Shown here: one piece after another, positions 1 through 10,014 of the stretch
Layout of the letters: each line of letters starts with the position of its first letter
Position numbering within the stretch: position 1 is the stretch's first letter
NCBI GenBank assembly: GCA_020832085.1
Contig: JAFIFJ010000037.1
Span: 1-60,726 of the forward strand
From: Gammaproteobacteria bacterium
Lineage (GTDB): Bacteria > Pseudomonadota > Gammaproteobacteria > Pseudomonadales > Azotimanducaceae
Direction of reading: 5' to 3'
DNA length: 60,726 nt
The notes under the pieces: generated by a model
What the model saw: only the letters and a program-made list of their open reading frames with translations
Databases searched by the model: none
Told to the model about the DNA's origin: nothing
Program-made: the position numbers and the translations under genes

Positions 1-131
1 AAGAGGTTTGTATCGAGAGTGCCGCATTCTTTCTGGACAAGGTGGCCGTCATCATCCGCAAGCCAAATGTCAGTGCCCGGAGATGCCTTGATGATAAGGC
101 GATGATAGCGACTTGCTGCGGGCTTGCTCAT
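1..131 (-). CDS. Integron cassette-type gene, 5' part, unknown function
   Basis: An open frame runs from an ATG at 131 on the minus strand to the window edge without a stop (43 codons). It begins MSKPAASRYHRLIIKASPG and continues with an acidic patch (LADDDGHLVQKE). I do not recognise the family. Its position supports a real gene: it points away from the integron integrase and starts about 30 bases beyond the att-like repeats, where a first cassette gene is expected. A weak AAGAAG lies 9 bases before the ATG. The rest of the gene and any attC site lie outside the window. The gene is inferred from frame and context only. Confidence 0.45.
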   Translation of the reverse strand, partial: MSKPAASRYHRLIIKASPGTDIWLADDDGHLVQKECGTLDTNL

Positions 132-160
132 GGTGCCGAACTTCTTTATTGAACGGAGGT

Positions 161-206
161 CTCGTCAACTGGGTTAACGATGCGTCTGTGTAACTCAGTT
201 GACGAG
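161..206. repeat. Imperfect inverted repeat, candidate integron att site
   Basis: The 16-base arms at 161-176 and 191-206 are reverse complements with one mismatch, separated by 14 bases. The outer parts read TCGTCAAC and GTTGACGA, and the inner parts GTTA and TAAC. This resembles the R''/L''...L'/R' layout of attC or the paired simple sites of attI. The core consensus GTTRRRY is not matched exactly by GTTGACG, so identity as att is inferred from symmetry and from its place between the integrase and the first cassette-type gene. Confidence 0.4.
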
Positions 207-221
207 GCGTCCGTATAGCTC
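179..221. repeat. Degenerate direct repeat, 25-base period
   Basis: GATGCGTCTGTGTAACTC (179-196) and GAGGCGTCCGTATAGCTC (204-221) agree at 14 of 18 positions and overlap the inverted repeat at 161-206. attI sites of integrons often carry integrase-binding direct repeats beside the crossover site, so these may be such accessory sites. That reading is inference. Confidence 0.35.
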
Positions 222-331
222 GATCGGAGAAGACTCCATGCTCCCGTCTCAAGCGTCAATGGGCGATGTCGCACAGGATGAGGAGTGATTTCGACTGGTG
301 TGCGGTGCGGGCCTCGCCAACACTGCCTGTC

Positions 332-1308
332 ATGACCTCGCAATCGCCAGCGCCCAGGCTCGAGGATCAGCTTCGGGCAGCCATTCGGGTCCGCGACTAT
401 TCCCTCGCGACGGAGCGGTCCTATGTTTATTGGTATCGGGACTTCGTTCGGTTCAGTCAGCGACGCCATCCGCTCGATGTTGGTGCGGATGGCGTGCGTC
501 GCTTTCTGGATCACTTGGCGCTGCAGCGAAGCGTGGCGCCTGCCACGCAGCATCAGGCGTTATGCGCGTTGCTGTTCCTCTATCGGCACGTGCTCGGTAC
601 GGAACTGGGGACATCGCTGATTTTCAGCGGTCGCGCCGCAAGCCGCGCGTGCCGGTGGTGCTGTCCCGGCCGGAGGTGGCCCGGCTGCTCACCGAGGTCA
701 GCGGCATCGAGGGGTTGGTGGCGCGGCTGCTCTACGGGGCGGGCCTGCGTCTGCATGAGGCGCTTCGGCTGCGGGTGAAGGACGTGGATTTCGACCGCAA
801 CGAAATCGTGGTGCGCAGCGGCAAAGGTGGCAAGGACCGGCTGACGATGCTGCCGGAGAGTCTCGGACCGGCGCTCCATGCGGCGATCGACATCGCCCGT
901 CGGCTGTTCGAGCGCGATCTGGCCCATGGCGTAGCCGACGTCGAATTGCCTCATGCGCTGGCGCGCAAGTATCCCAATGCCGCCCGGGAGTTGGGCTGGC
1001 GCTTCATCTTTTCGGCGCCGTCGCTGTCGGTCTGCCCCCGCAGCGGGGCCTATCGCCGGCACCACATTCATGCTTCCCGCATACAGCGCGCGGTGAAGTC
1101 GGCGCGAACATCCGCCGGCATCAGCAAGCCGGCGGGCTGCCATACCCTTCGGCACAGCTTCGCGACCCATCTTCTGGAGGATGGGTACGACATCCGCACG
1201 GTGCAGGAACTGCTCGGCCATGCCGACGTGAGTACCACGATGATCTATACCCACGTGCTCAACAGGGGTGGTCGTGAGGTACGCAGCCCGCTGGTGGGGC
1301 TGAGCTAG
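332..1308 (+). pseudogene. intI: Integron integrase IntI, single frameshift
   Basis: This is a tyrosine recombinase of the integron type in two frames. From ATG 332 one frame encodes the SAM-like N-terminal domain ([20 protein letters not shown]) up to about 607. The next frame continues from codon 610 with [19 protein letters not shown] to the stop at 1308. One missing base in the GGGG run at 607-610 explains the break; restored, the protein would have 325 residues, normal for IntI. Visible catalytic features are [13 protein letters not shown] (Arg box), GKGGKDR (Lys), HTLRH at 1141 (HxxR), LGHADV and the nucleophile Tyr at 1246-1248. The insertion ARKYPNA...[12 protein letters not shown] is the IntI-specific patch that separates it from XerC/D. 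It is either a true chromosomal pseudogene or a homopolymer sequencing error. Confidence 0.85.
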
Positions 1309-1481
1309 GTGGGCCCGATGGTGGCGGTGAAAGCGCTGTGGGCAGGCAGGCTACCGCCAACCTCGTCGCGGATCCCTGCGACGAAGGAGCGGGGATGGTG
1401 GGACTCTGCGGTGCCTTTTGCCCTCCCCCCTTGCTGAAACTCGTTATACCGCTCTCGCTATGCGGGGAACAGAGTCCGTGC

Positions 1482-2285
1482 TCAGGAGCTGCCCGGAGCG
1501 GCGGCGCTGCCGGCGAGCAGTCCGCCATCGATGGTGAGTTCGCTGCCGGTCATGTACGGGCACTCGTCGGAGGCGAGCATGACCGCGACGGCGGCCACCT
1601 CTTCCGGGGTACCGAAGCGGCGCAGCGGCGTGTCGTGCACGAAGGCGGCCATGTTGGCTTCGCGCTCTGGAGCTTCTCCGAGCAATGCTTCCCACATGGG
1701 GGTGAGGATCGCACCCGGATGCAGGGAATTGCAGCGGATGGCAAGGCCCTGCTCGGCGCAGTAGAGGGCCACGGTCTTGCTGTGGTTGCGCACAGCCGCC
1801 TTGGAGGCGGCGTAGGCCGCAGCACCGGCAATGCCCACCTGACCGGAGCGGCTCGAGAGGTTGATGATCGCGCCCACGCCACGCTGGGCGCGCATGGCCT
1901 GGATGGCGTAGCGGCAGCCGAGGAAGACGCCGTCGAGGTTGGTGGCCATCACGGCCCGCCAGGACGCCAGACTCGCATGTTCGGGGTCCTGGGGCGTGTT
2001 GGCCTCAAATCCGGTGATGCCGGCATTGTTCACCAGGATGTCCAGGCGCCCGGATTGGCGCGTGATGACCTCCATGGCGTGCTGCCAGTGGTCTTCTTCG
2101 CGCACGTCGAGTTCGAGCCATCTGGCATTGCGGCCCAGTTCGGCAGCGGTGTCCGCGCCCGCGCTTTCGGCGAGATCACTGAGGTAAACCACCGCACCTT
2201 CGGCTACGAAGGCGCGGGCAATGGCCGCACCGATACCGCGGGCGGCGCCCGTGACAAGGGCCACCTTGGAGGCGAGTCGGGGCAT
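1482..2285 (-). CDS. SDR family NAD(P)-dependent oxidoreductase
   Basis: A 267-residue classical short-chain dehydrogenase/reductase with an N-terminal Rossmann motif TGAARGIG, the NNAG motif after strand 4, and the catalytic set of Ser in INLSSRSGQ and the YAASK motif (Tyr, Lys). The C-terminal TIDGG matches the 3-oxoacyl-reductase-like branch. The substrate cannot be read from sequence; relatives act on hydroxyacyl, steroid or sugar alcohols. ATG 2285 is chosen over an in-frame GTG 12 bases earlier because AGGTGG lies about 10 bases upstream. The gene diverges from the membrane protein at 2358 and converges with the integrase, with 173 bases between their stops in which I see no feature. 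Confidence 0.85.
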   Translation of the reverse strand: MPRLASKVALVTGAARGIGAAIARAFVAEGAVVYLSDLAESAGADTAAELGRNARWLELDVREEDHWQHAMEVITRQSGRLDILVNNAGITGFEANTPQDPEHASLASWRAVMATNLDGVFLGCRYAIQAMRAQRGVGAIINLSSRSGQVGIAGAAAYAASKAAVRNHSKTVALYCAEQGLAIRCNSLHPGAILTPMWEALLGEAPEREANMAAFVHDTPLRRFGTPEEVAAVAVMLASDECPYMTGSELTIDGGLLAGSAAAPGSS

Positions 2286-2357
2286 GAGCAGGACCACCTG
2301 AGAGCCAAGAGGCCGCTATGATAAGCATGGTGTCGACAAGAACCAGAGGGGCACGGC

Positions 2358-2993
2358 ATGGGGGCGCAAGGGGGGCGGCTGCCGAACGGCGTGCGCATCG
2401 GATACAGCGCGTGGATGCTGTTCTGGGTGGCCGTGGTGCTGTGGGCCTACGGGCCGGCGAACTTCTTCTGGCTCTGCAATGCAGCACAGTTCCTGCTGCT
2501 GTGGTCGGTGTGGCGGGAAGATCGGCTGATTCTCTCCAGTCAGGCCGGGGTGGTGGTGCTCATTGGCGTCATCTGGACGGCGGATCTGCTGCTCGCACTG
2601 GCCCTGGGCGGCCGGAGTCTCACCGGCATCACCGGCTACATGTTCGATCCCGACTTTCCTCTACTCGCGCGCATCGTGTCACTGTTTCACGTCGGGCTGC
2701 CGGTGTTCGTGCTCTGGCTGTGTCTGCGCCTCGGCTATGACCGTCGTGGCTGGTGGCTGCAGTGCGGGCTGGCGGCGGTGCTGCTGATCGCCGGTTACCT
2801 GCTCACCGATCCGGTGCGGAACATCAACTATGCCGTGGCGCCCTTTCACATGGAGCAGGTGTGGCTGCCGCACTGGCTCTATCTGCTCGCGGTGGCAGCC
2901 GTGGTGCAGCCGCTGATCTTTCTCATCGGGCACCTTCTGGTGGGCGGGCTGCTCGGGCTTTGGCGGGGCAAGGGAGCGGAGGCTCGCGGCTGA
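2358..2993 (+). CDS. Conserved polytopic membrane protein, unknown function
   Basis: A 211-residue hydrophobic protein with about six predicted membrane segments, including WMLFWVAVVLWAYGPANFFW, AGVVVLIGVIWTADLLLALA and LYLLAVAAVVQPLIFLIGHLL. Conserved-looking polar patches between segments include the NA in LCNAAQF, YMFDPDFPL, SLFHVGLP, RLGYDRRG and YLLTDPVRNINYAVAP. I recall similar hypothetical membrane proteins in proteobacteria and Bacteroidetes but no assigned function. It is divergent from the SDR gene, with a short shared promoter region, and converges on the HAD phosphatase. Confidence 0.75.
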   Translation: MGAQGGRLPNGVRIGYSAWMLFWVAVVLWAYGPANFFWLCNAAQFLLLWSVWREDRLILSSQAGVVVLIGVIWTADLLLALALGGRSLTGITGYMFDPDFPLLARIVSLFHVGLPVFVLWLCLRLGYDRRGWWLQCGLAAVLLIAGYLLTDPVRNINYAVAPFHMEQVWLPHWLYLLAVAAVVQPLIFLIGHLLVGGLLGLWRGKGAEARG

Positions 2994-3014
2994 GGCCGCT
3001 CCCAGGGTGGGGGG

Positions 3015-3470
3015 TCAGAACTGGCCTTCGGCGCACTGCAGGCAGGTGACGCCGTGGCTCCGCCACATGGCGACGACGCTGGCGCGGTCGTCGACGATGA
3101 ATCGCAGTCGGGACCGGTCATGCGGGCTCAGGTCCAGCAGCCAGGATTCCTTCAAGGTGACGTCGGCCTGATGGTCGCCGTCGCGGCGCATGCGTAACGG
3201 CAAGGTCGGGCCCAGGTGTGTGGCCAGCCAGCGCTCGGTCTCTGCGCGCACCACGTCGCTGCGGCCGGACCAGATCCAGATCTCCCAGCCGGCGGCGCGC
3301 AGGGTCTGTGCCAGTTCGATCACCGGCTTGTTGGGGGCATCGTCCCCACAGGCCCGGAAGAAGCGGTCCCAGCGCTTGGGCTTGCGCGCAATGTAATGCA
3401 GGCGGTGCTCGATATTGGCCAGGGTGCCATCGAGATCGAAGATCGCCAGCGGGGGTCGTCCGGTGTTCAT
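3015..3470 (-). CDS. HAD-family phosphatase, T4 Pnkp 3'-phosphatase-like
   Basis: A 151-residue HAD hydrolase. Motif I is FDLDGTLA, with the two catalytic aspartates; motif II is SGRS; the acidic motif is IVDDRASVVAMWR near the C terminus. The pattern EHR..H....P..W..F...C.DD..NKPV and the ending CLQCAEGQF closely resemble the phosphatase half of T4 polynucleotide kinase and its stand-alone relatives. A nucleotide or nucleic-acid 3'-phosphatase activity is therefore plausible but not shown. The ATG overlaps the stop of the upstream HxlR regulator by four bases, so the two are translationally coupled. Confidence 0.8.
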   Translation of the reverse strand: MNTGRPPLAIFDLDGTLANIEHRLHYIARKPKRWDRFFRACGDDAPNKPVIELAQTLRAAGWEIWIWSGRSDVVRAETERWLATHLGPTLPLRMRRDGDHQADVTLKESWLLDLSPHDRSRLRFIVDDRASVVAMWRSHGVTCLQCAEGQF

Positions 3471-4114
3471 GGCAGGCGGAACAGCCGGATGAAGGTGTCG
3501 GCCATGGCGGCGTCTCCGCCCAGACGCAGCTGGTCTGCGGCCAGGGCATCGGTGAGGGTCTGCTGGCCGCGCACGACGGCGAGCATCACCTCAGGCTGGC
3601 ATTGAATAGTCAGGTCGGGAGCTGCGTTGTCGGCCGCCTGTGATCGAAGCTCCTTCTTGGTGATGCGAAACGCAAAGGCCTCAGCGCCGAGCTGCAGGCT
3701 GACCCGGGCCTTGATGCCGGCAGCCGCCTCGGGGCGGAAGCCGGCCTGCAGCTGCAGGATCACGCTGGTGGGGCTCGGAGCCCCGGTTTCATCGGGCGCC
3801 GGGCAGTGGTGGCCGAAACGGGCCAGGGCCAGGAGGATGGGTTCGAGTTCGCGGCCCCGGTGCGTGAGTTCGTAGACTTGGGAGGCCGCCGGGGGCGGCA
3901 GAAGGCGACGTTCGATCACCGCACCGGATTCGAGTTCCTCCAGCCGCTGGGACAGAACGTTGGGGCTGACCCCATCGAGACCGGCACGAAGATCGGTGAA
4001 GCGCTTGGGGCCGGGCAGGAGTTCACGGACGATGAGCAAGGCCCAGCGTTCGCCGAGCAGATCGAGGGCGCGGGCGATGGGGCAGGGATCCCGGTAGTGG
4101 CGACGGCCCGGCAT
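3467..4114 (-). CDS. HxlR-family transcriptional regulator with SCP2-like C-terminal domain
   Basis: This 215-residue protein starts with a winged-helix HxlR domain (CPIARALDLLGERWALLIVRE, RFTDLRAGLDGVSPNVLSQRL, residues about 10-100). A C-terminal half of about 100 residues resembles the SCP2/sterol-carrier fold often found after HxlR domains, ending in a region (LTIQCQPEVMLAVVRG) typical of that fold. It probably represses its own operon, which includes the HAD phosphatase gene. Candidate operator repeats lie just upstream at 4150-4182. The effector is unknown. Confidence 0.8.
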   Translation of the reverse strand: MPGRRHYRDPCPIARALDLLGERWALLIVRELLPGPKRFTDLRAGLDGVSPNVLSQRLEELESGAVIERRLLPPPAASQVYELTHRGRELEPILLALARFGHHCPAPDETGAPSPTSVILQLQAGFRPEAAAGIKARVSLQLGAEAFAFRITKKELRSQAADNAAPDLTIQCQPEVMLAVVRGQQTLTDALAADQLRLGGDAAMADTFIRLFRLP

Positions 4115-4144
4115 GGGTCAGTTCCCTGGATACGTTTTTCAGAC

Positions 4145-4182
4145 TTTATAGTCCTTAATTAATATCGTCCAGTGCTTAATTC
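4145..4182 (-). promoter_or_regulatory. Candidate promoter and repeat operator for the HxlR gene
   Basis: On the minus strand a TATAAA -10-like box (4145-4150) lies 31 bases before the HxlR start. AGTCCTTAATTA (4150-4161) and AGTGCTTAATTC (4171-4182) are direct repeats with a period of 21 bases, two helical turns, at 10 of 12 identity. The region is much more AT-rich than its surroundings. A -35 box is not clear. The spacing suits a dimeric winged-helix regulator; autoregulation is inferred. Confidence 0.35.
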
Positions 4183-4409
4183 AGAACTGACTGAGTGGGA
4201 ACGAGGATCCCAGCGAAGGCGTTACCGGGACGAGCAGGCTTATCGTTGATCTTTGGACAGCCACGGCTGCGCATGTCCGCCCGCCAGGGAGAAGTCAGTA
4301 ACTTATTGAATTGATAGGATATAGATGAGCCGCTGCGATCGACCGCACGGCGGTCTCCTACGGCCTTCGCCCGGGCCAGCGGCCACGGTGACGCGACACT
4401 CGCACCGCC
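4183..4409. other. Gap between HxlR gene and pgk, nothing firm
   Basis: No gene is supported here. The only structure noted is a short hairpin, GACCGC-ACG-GCGGTC (4341-4355), past the end of pgk on the minus strand. It has no following T run in the direction of pgk transcription, so it is only a weak terminator candidate. Confidence 0.3.
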
Positions 4410-5585
4410 CTAGCTGCGGGCGCGGGCTTCGAGGACGGCCACGGCGGGCAGGGTCTTGCCCTCGACGAACTCGAGGAAGGCGCCGCCGCCGGTGGAGATG
4501 TAGGAGATGCGGTCGCTGATGCCGAAGGAATCGATGGCGGCCAGGGTGTCACCGCCGCCGGCTAAGGAGAACGCCGGGCTCGCAGCGATGGCTTCGGCCA
4601 GCGCGCGGGTGCCAGCGGCGAAGTTGGCGAACTCGAACACGCCGACCGGACCGTTCCAGACGATGGTGCCGGCGGCGGCCAGCTGATCCGCATAGGCGGC
4701 GGCAGTCTGAGGGCCGATGTCGAGGATCATCTCTCCCGCGCCCACGTCGCTGATGGCCTTCACCCTCGCTTCGGCATCCTCCGCGAAGCGGTCGGCGACG
4801 ACGACGTCCACCGGCAGGGGGAAGGACCCGGACTTGGCCAGCCGTCGCGCCTCGTCGACGAGATCGGGTTCCACCAGGGAGGCACCGACCTCGTAGCCGG
4901 CGGCCTTGATGAAGGTGTTGGCAATGCCGCCACCGACGATGACCTGATCGGCCACTTCCGCAAGGCGCTCGAGCACGCTGAGTTTGGAGGAGACCTTGGC
5001 GCCGCCGACGATGGCGATCAGTGGCCGCTTCGGAGCCTCCAGCGCGAGCCCGAGAGCCTCGAGTTCAGCCACCAGCAGCGGTCCCGCGCAGGCGATGGCC
5101 GCGAACTTCGCCACACCGTGAGTGGAAGCCTGGGCGCGGTGGGCGGTACCGAAGGCGTCCATGACGAAGACATCGCACAAGCCCGCCATCTTCCGCGCCA
5201 GCGCCTCGTCGTCTTTGCCCTCACCTTTGTTGAAGCGGACGTTCTCCAGCAGCTTGATTTCGCCGGCGGTGATGTCGACGCCGTCTAGCCAGTCGTCCAC
5301 CAGCGGCACCTCGCGGCCCAGCAGTTCCGACAGCCTTGCAGCCACCGGCGCCAGGGAGTTCTCGGGCTGAGTGCGGGCCGACTCGCCCTCGTCGGGGCGA
5401 CCAAGGTGGGAACACACCAGCACCGCGGCCCCGGCTTCGAGGGCCTGACGCAGGGTGGGCAGGGCGGCCAGGATGCGGGCATCGCTGGTGACCTTGCCAT
5501 CCTTGACCGGGACGTTGAGGTCCTCGCGGATCAGTACGCGGCGACCGCGGAGATCCTGATCCGTCATACGCAGGACTTGGGGCAT
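4410..5585 (-). CDS. pgk: Phosphoglycerate kinase
   Basis: Converts 1,3-bisphosphoglycerate and ADP to 3-phosphoglycerate and ATP in the cytoplasm, in glycolysis and the Calvin cycle. The 391-residue length is normal. Signatures are [11 protein letters not shown] (N-terminal PGK motif), [29 protein letters not shown], the nucleotide-binding [21 protein letters not shown] and the C-terminal GGGDTLAAI...[13 protein letters not shown] 5585 is chosen because GGAGAG lies 8 bases upstream; an in-frame GTG nine bases earlier is less likely. It lies 129 bases downstream of tkt in the same direction, with no gap gene between them as is common in related genomes. Confidence 0.97.
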   Translation of the reverse strand: MPQVLRMTDQDLRGRRVLIREDLNVPVKDGKVTSDARILAALPTLRQALEAGAAVLVCSHLGRPDEGESARTQPENSLAPVAARLSELLGREVPLVDDWLDGVDITAGEIKLLENVRFNKGEGKDDEALARKMAGLCDVFVMDAFGTAHRAQASTHGVAKFAAIACAGPLLVAELEALGLALEAPKRPLIAIVGGAKVSSKLSVLERLAEVADQVIVGGGIANTFIKAAGYEVGASLVEPDLVDEARRLAKSGSFPLPVDVVVADRFAEDAEARVKAISDVGAGEMILDIGPQTAAAYADQLAAAGTIVWNGPVGVFEFANFAAGTRALAEAIAASPAFSLAGGGDTLAAIDSFGISDRISYISTGGGAFLEFVEGKTLPAVAVLEARARS

Positions 5586-5714
5586 GGTGAACACTCTCCC
5601 TGGGCTTGGCCCGGCGCGCCGCTTCGGGCCGCCGGTCGGTCTTTCTCATTCAAGCACTGCACTTGGCAGCGCGTCTGGCGCGGTGACTGCGGCGACCATC
5701 GCCCGCCGCTGCGA

Positions 5715-7703
5715 TCAGACCAGCCCGCGAGCCAGTTCCGCAACGTTGTCGGCGGTGAAGCCATACTCCGCCATGACATCGTCCCCGGGACCGGACAGGC
5801 CGAAGCGCTCGACGCCGAGTACCTTGCCGTTGCTGCCGGCAAGCCGCCACCAGCAGGCAGGGTGACCGGCCTCCACTACCAGACGCGGCAGGGACTTCGG
5901 CAGGACCGCATCGCGATAAGCCGCATCCTGCTCCTCGAAGGCCTCCAGGCAGGGCATGGACACCACCCGCACGGCACCACCCGCTGCGTTGAGCGCTTTG
6001 GCGGCATCGACGGCAATGCCCACTTCAGAACCAGTCGCGACGATGATGCGGTCAGGGGTGCCAGCAGGGTCGAGCAGTACATAGCCGCCGCGGGCGATGG
6101 CGGCCACCTGATCTGCGCTGCGCTCGGGGCAGGCCAGTTTCTGCCGGGAGAGAATCAGCGCCGTGGGCGCCTGCCCGCGGTTAAGGGCCGCGTGCCAGGC
6201 GAAGGCCGTTTCCACCTGATCGCAGGGCCGCCAGGTCTGCAGGTTCGGGGTCATGCGCAGACTGCCGAGCTGCTCCACCGGCTGGTGGGTGGGGCCGTCT
6301 TCGCCCAGCGCCAGGGAATCGTGGGTATAGACCAGGATGTTCTGGACACCCATCAGTGCCGAAAGACGCACGGCGTTGCGGGCGTAATCCAGGAAGGTGA
6401 GAAAGGTCCCGCCGAAGGGGATGAGACCGCCGTGCAGGGCAATGCCGTTGCAGGCCGCCGTCATGCCGAACTCGCGCACGCCCCAGTACATGTACTGGGC
6501 ATCCGCCTGATCGGGCGTGACCGTGCTGGCGCCATTCCAGCGGGTGCCGTTGGATCCGGTGAGGTCTGCAGAGCCGCCCAGCAGTTCCGGCAGTTGCGGG
6601 CCGATGAGATCGAGCACGGCCTTGGAGGCCTGCCGGGAGGCGATGGCCACCCGGTCGCGCTGGGAACTGGCGGCAAAGTCCAGCAGCGCCTGGTTCAGGC
6701 CCGCGGGAAGCTTGCCCTTGAAGGTGCGCTCGAACTCGGCGGCCAGCTCCGGGTGGGCCTGCCGGTAGCCGTCGAACTTGCCGAGCCACTCGGCCCGCCG
6801 CTGACCGCCCTGACGGCGACAGTCCCATTCGTTGCGGATCTCGTCTGGAATCTCGAAGGGCCCGTGAGGCCAGTCAAGCTGCTTGCGGGTCAGCGCGATC
6901 TCCTCCGCCCCCAGCGCTGCGCCGTGGGCCGCGGCGGTGCCGGCCTTGTTGGGCGAACCGAAGCCGATCTCCGTCCTGCAGCAGAGCATGGAAGGGCGGC
7001 CGTCGGCGCGGGCCTTGGCAATGGCCTTGCTCAGGGCCTCGCCATCATGACCATCGACATCGCGGATCACCTGCCAGCCGTAGGCCTCGAAGCGCGCCGG
7101 GGTGTCGTCGGTGAACCAGCCTTCGATCTTGCCGTCGATGGAGATGCCGTTGTCATCGTAGAAGCAGATCAGCTTGCCGAGTTTGTGGGTGCCCGCCAGC
7201 GATGCAGCCTCGTGGGAGATGCCCTCCATCAGGCAGCCGTCACCGAGAAACACCCAGGTGTGGTGGTCCACCACCTTGAACCCGGGCCGGTTGAAGCGAG
7301 CAGCCAGAATCTTCTCCGCCAGCGCCATGCCCACGGCGTTGGCGAAACCCTGACCCAGGGGGCCCGTGGTGGTCTCGATGCCCGGCAATTCGCCGTACTC
7401 GGGGTGGCCCGCGGTGGGCGCATGAAGCTGACGGAAGTTCTTCAGGTCGTCCAGCGACACCTTGTACCCGGTGAGATGCAGCAGGGCGTAGAGCAGCATG
7501 GAGCCGTGGCCGTTGGAAAGCACGAAGCGGTCGCGATCGGCCCAATCTGGCGCGCCGGGGTCGTGGCGCAGATGCTCGCGCCAGAGCACCTCGGCGATAT
7601 CGGCCATGCCCATGGGTGCCCCGGGGTGTCCGCTGTTGGCACGCTCGACGGCATCCATGGCCAACGCCCGAATGGCATTGGCCCTCTCACGACGGGTGGG
7701 CAT
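5715..7703 (-). CDS. tkt: Transketolase
   Basis: A thiamine-diphosphate enzyme moving two-carbon units between sugar phosphates in the pentose phosphate pathway and Calvin cycle. The 662-residue protein shows [20 protein letters not shown] at the N terminus, the ThDP motif [13 protein letters not shown]...[11 protein letters not shown], and [20 protein letters not shown] of the pyrimidine domain. The start ATG 7703 has AGAGGAG about 8 bases upstream and matches the family N terminus, so an upstream in-frame extension is rejected. It is divergent from metK across 283 bases and shares a direction with pgk. Confidence 0.97.
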   Translation of the reverse strand: MPTRRERANAIRALAMDAVERANSGHPGAPMGMADIAEVLWREHLRHDPGAPDWADRDRFVLSNGHGSMLLYALLHLTGYKVSLDDLKNFRQLHAPTAGHPEYGELPGIETTTGPLGQGFANAVGMALAEKILAARFNRPGFKVVDHHTWVFLGDGCLMEGISHEAASLAGTHKLGKLICFYDDNGISIDGKIEGWFTDDTPARFEAYGWQVIRDVDGHDGEALSKAIAKARADGRPSMLCCRTEIGFGSPNKAGTAAAHGAALGAEEIALTRKQLDWPHGPFEIPDEIRNEWDCRRQGGQRRAEWLGKFDGYRQAHPELAAEFERTFKGKLPAGLNQALLDFAASSQRDRVAIASRQASKAVLDLIGPQLPELLGGSADLTGSNGTRWNGASTVTPDQADAQYMYWGVREFGMTAACNGIALHGGLIPFGGTFLTFLDYARNAVRLSALMGVQNILVYTHDSLALGEDGPTHQPVEQLGSLRMTPNLQTWRPCDQVETAFAWHAALNRGQAPTALILSRQKLACPERSADQVAAIARGGYVLLDPAGTPDRIIVATGSEVGIAVDAAKALNAAGGAVRVVSMPCLEAFEEQDAAYRDAVLPKSLPRLVVEAGHPACWWRLAGSNGKVLGVERFGLSGPGDDVMAEYGFTADNVAELARGLV

Positions 7704-7986
7704 TTCTCGCTCTCCTCTGGGGCAGGGTCCGGGAGCCTGCGGGCGCTCATTGTCCTGATCCATCGCCGGGCACGCAACGCAGGAGCCATGCAGACCATCG
7801 GGCCGGCCACGGAGCAAGTCGATGGCGGCTCATGCTGCGCCTGCAAAGGTTTCAAGTCGGCATTGGGCTCAATGGCCCGGATCGCGTCGCCACGCCCCGC
7901 TGCAGCCAGTACAATGCGCGGCGTTTGCCGGCGCACCGGGTGCCGGCCCCCACGGGTGTGTGCCCGCGTCTGTACAGGATCCCGCT

Positions 7987-9150
<1,164 letters not shown>

Positions 9151-9158
9151 GCGTCCCC

Positions 9159-10010
9159 ATGACGACCTTGCAGCGCGTCTCCTTCGAGTTCTTTCCACCG
9201 CGTGACGCCGCCGGCCTCGAACGTCTGGCTGCGGTGCGCACGCGACTGGATGCCGCGGCGCCTGAGTTCTACTCCGTCACCTATGGCGCCGGCGGTTCCA
9301 CCCGGGATCGCACCCGCGATCTGGTGCTGGACATTCACGCCGAGGGGCGCACCGTGGCCCCCCATCTGTCCATCGGTTCCGACGCACCGGAGGCCGTGCA
9401 GACGTTGCTGGATGCCTATCGGCAGGCAGGCATACGTCACCTCGTGGCGCTGCGCGGCGACATCCCCTCCGGTCTCGGCAGTCGTGCCGAGGTGCACTAC
9501 GCAGAAGAGCTGGTGACGCTGGTCCGCGCACACAGTGGCGATCATTTCCGCATCTTCGTGGCCGCCTATCCGGAAGTGCATCCGGATTCGCGCTCGCCGG
9601 AATCCGACCTGGCCCACTTCGCGGACAAGGTGGCTGCAGGCGCGGACGAGGCCATTACCCAGTACTTCTACAACGCCGATGCCTACTTCGACTTCGTCGG
9701 CCGCTGCCAGCATGCCGGCGTCAAGGTGCCCATCGTCCCGGGCATCATGCCCATCACCAACTACGCCAATCTGCTGCGCTTCTCCGAAGGTTGCGGGGCC
9801 GAGATCCCGCGCTGGATCAGGAAGCGCCTGGAGCACCTGCAGGACGACACTTCATCGCTGCAGGCCTTCGGACTGGACGTGGTCACCGACCTCTGCGAAC
9901 GACTGCTGGCCGGCGGCATCCCGGGCCTGCACATCTACTCCATGAACCAGTCCAAGATTCCCCTGGCCCTGCTCGACCGCCTCGGCCACCCGCTCGCCGG
10001 GCGCGCCTGA
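9159..10010 (+). CDS. metF: 5,10-methylenetetrahydrofolate reductase
   Basis: An FAD enzyme reducing 5,10-methylene-THF to 5-methyl-THF for methionine synthesis. The 283-residue protein has the MetF TIM-barrel signatures SFEFFPPRD (catalytic Glu), SVTYGAGGSTRDRT, ALRGDIP, FRIFVAAYPEVHPDS, ITQYFYNADAYFDF and PIVPGIMPI. It is in an operon with metK upstream (8-base gap) and rsmE downstream (4-base gap), so SAM production and methyl supply are probably co-transcribed. Confidence 0.96.
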   Translation: MTTLQRVSFEFFPPRDAAGLERLAAVRTRLDAAAPEFYSVTYGAGGSTRDRTRDLVLDIHAEGRTVAPHLSIGSDAPEAVQTLLDAYRQAGIRHLVALRGDIPSGLGSRAEVHYAEELVTLVRAHSGDHFRIFVAAYPEVHPDSRSPESDLAHFADKVAAGADEAITQYFYNADAYFDFVGRCQHAGVKVPIVPGIMPITNYANLLRFSEGCGAEIPRWIRKRLEHLQDDTSSLQAFGLDVVTDLCERLLAGGIPGLHIYSMNQSKIPLALLDRLGHPLAGRA

Positions 10011-10014
10011 CTCC

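Noticed and set aside
332-1308. Programmed frameshift in intI
   Set aside because: No slippery heptamer or downstream structure was evident; G4 alone is a common error or decay site.
7704-7986. SAM or SAH riboswitch between tkt and metK
   Set aside because: No recognisable conserved core or stem set; only a TACAAT box was seen. A covariance search would decide.
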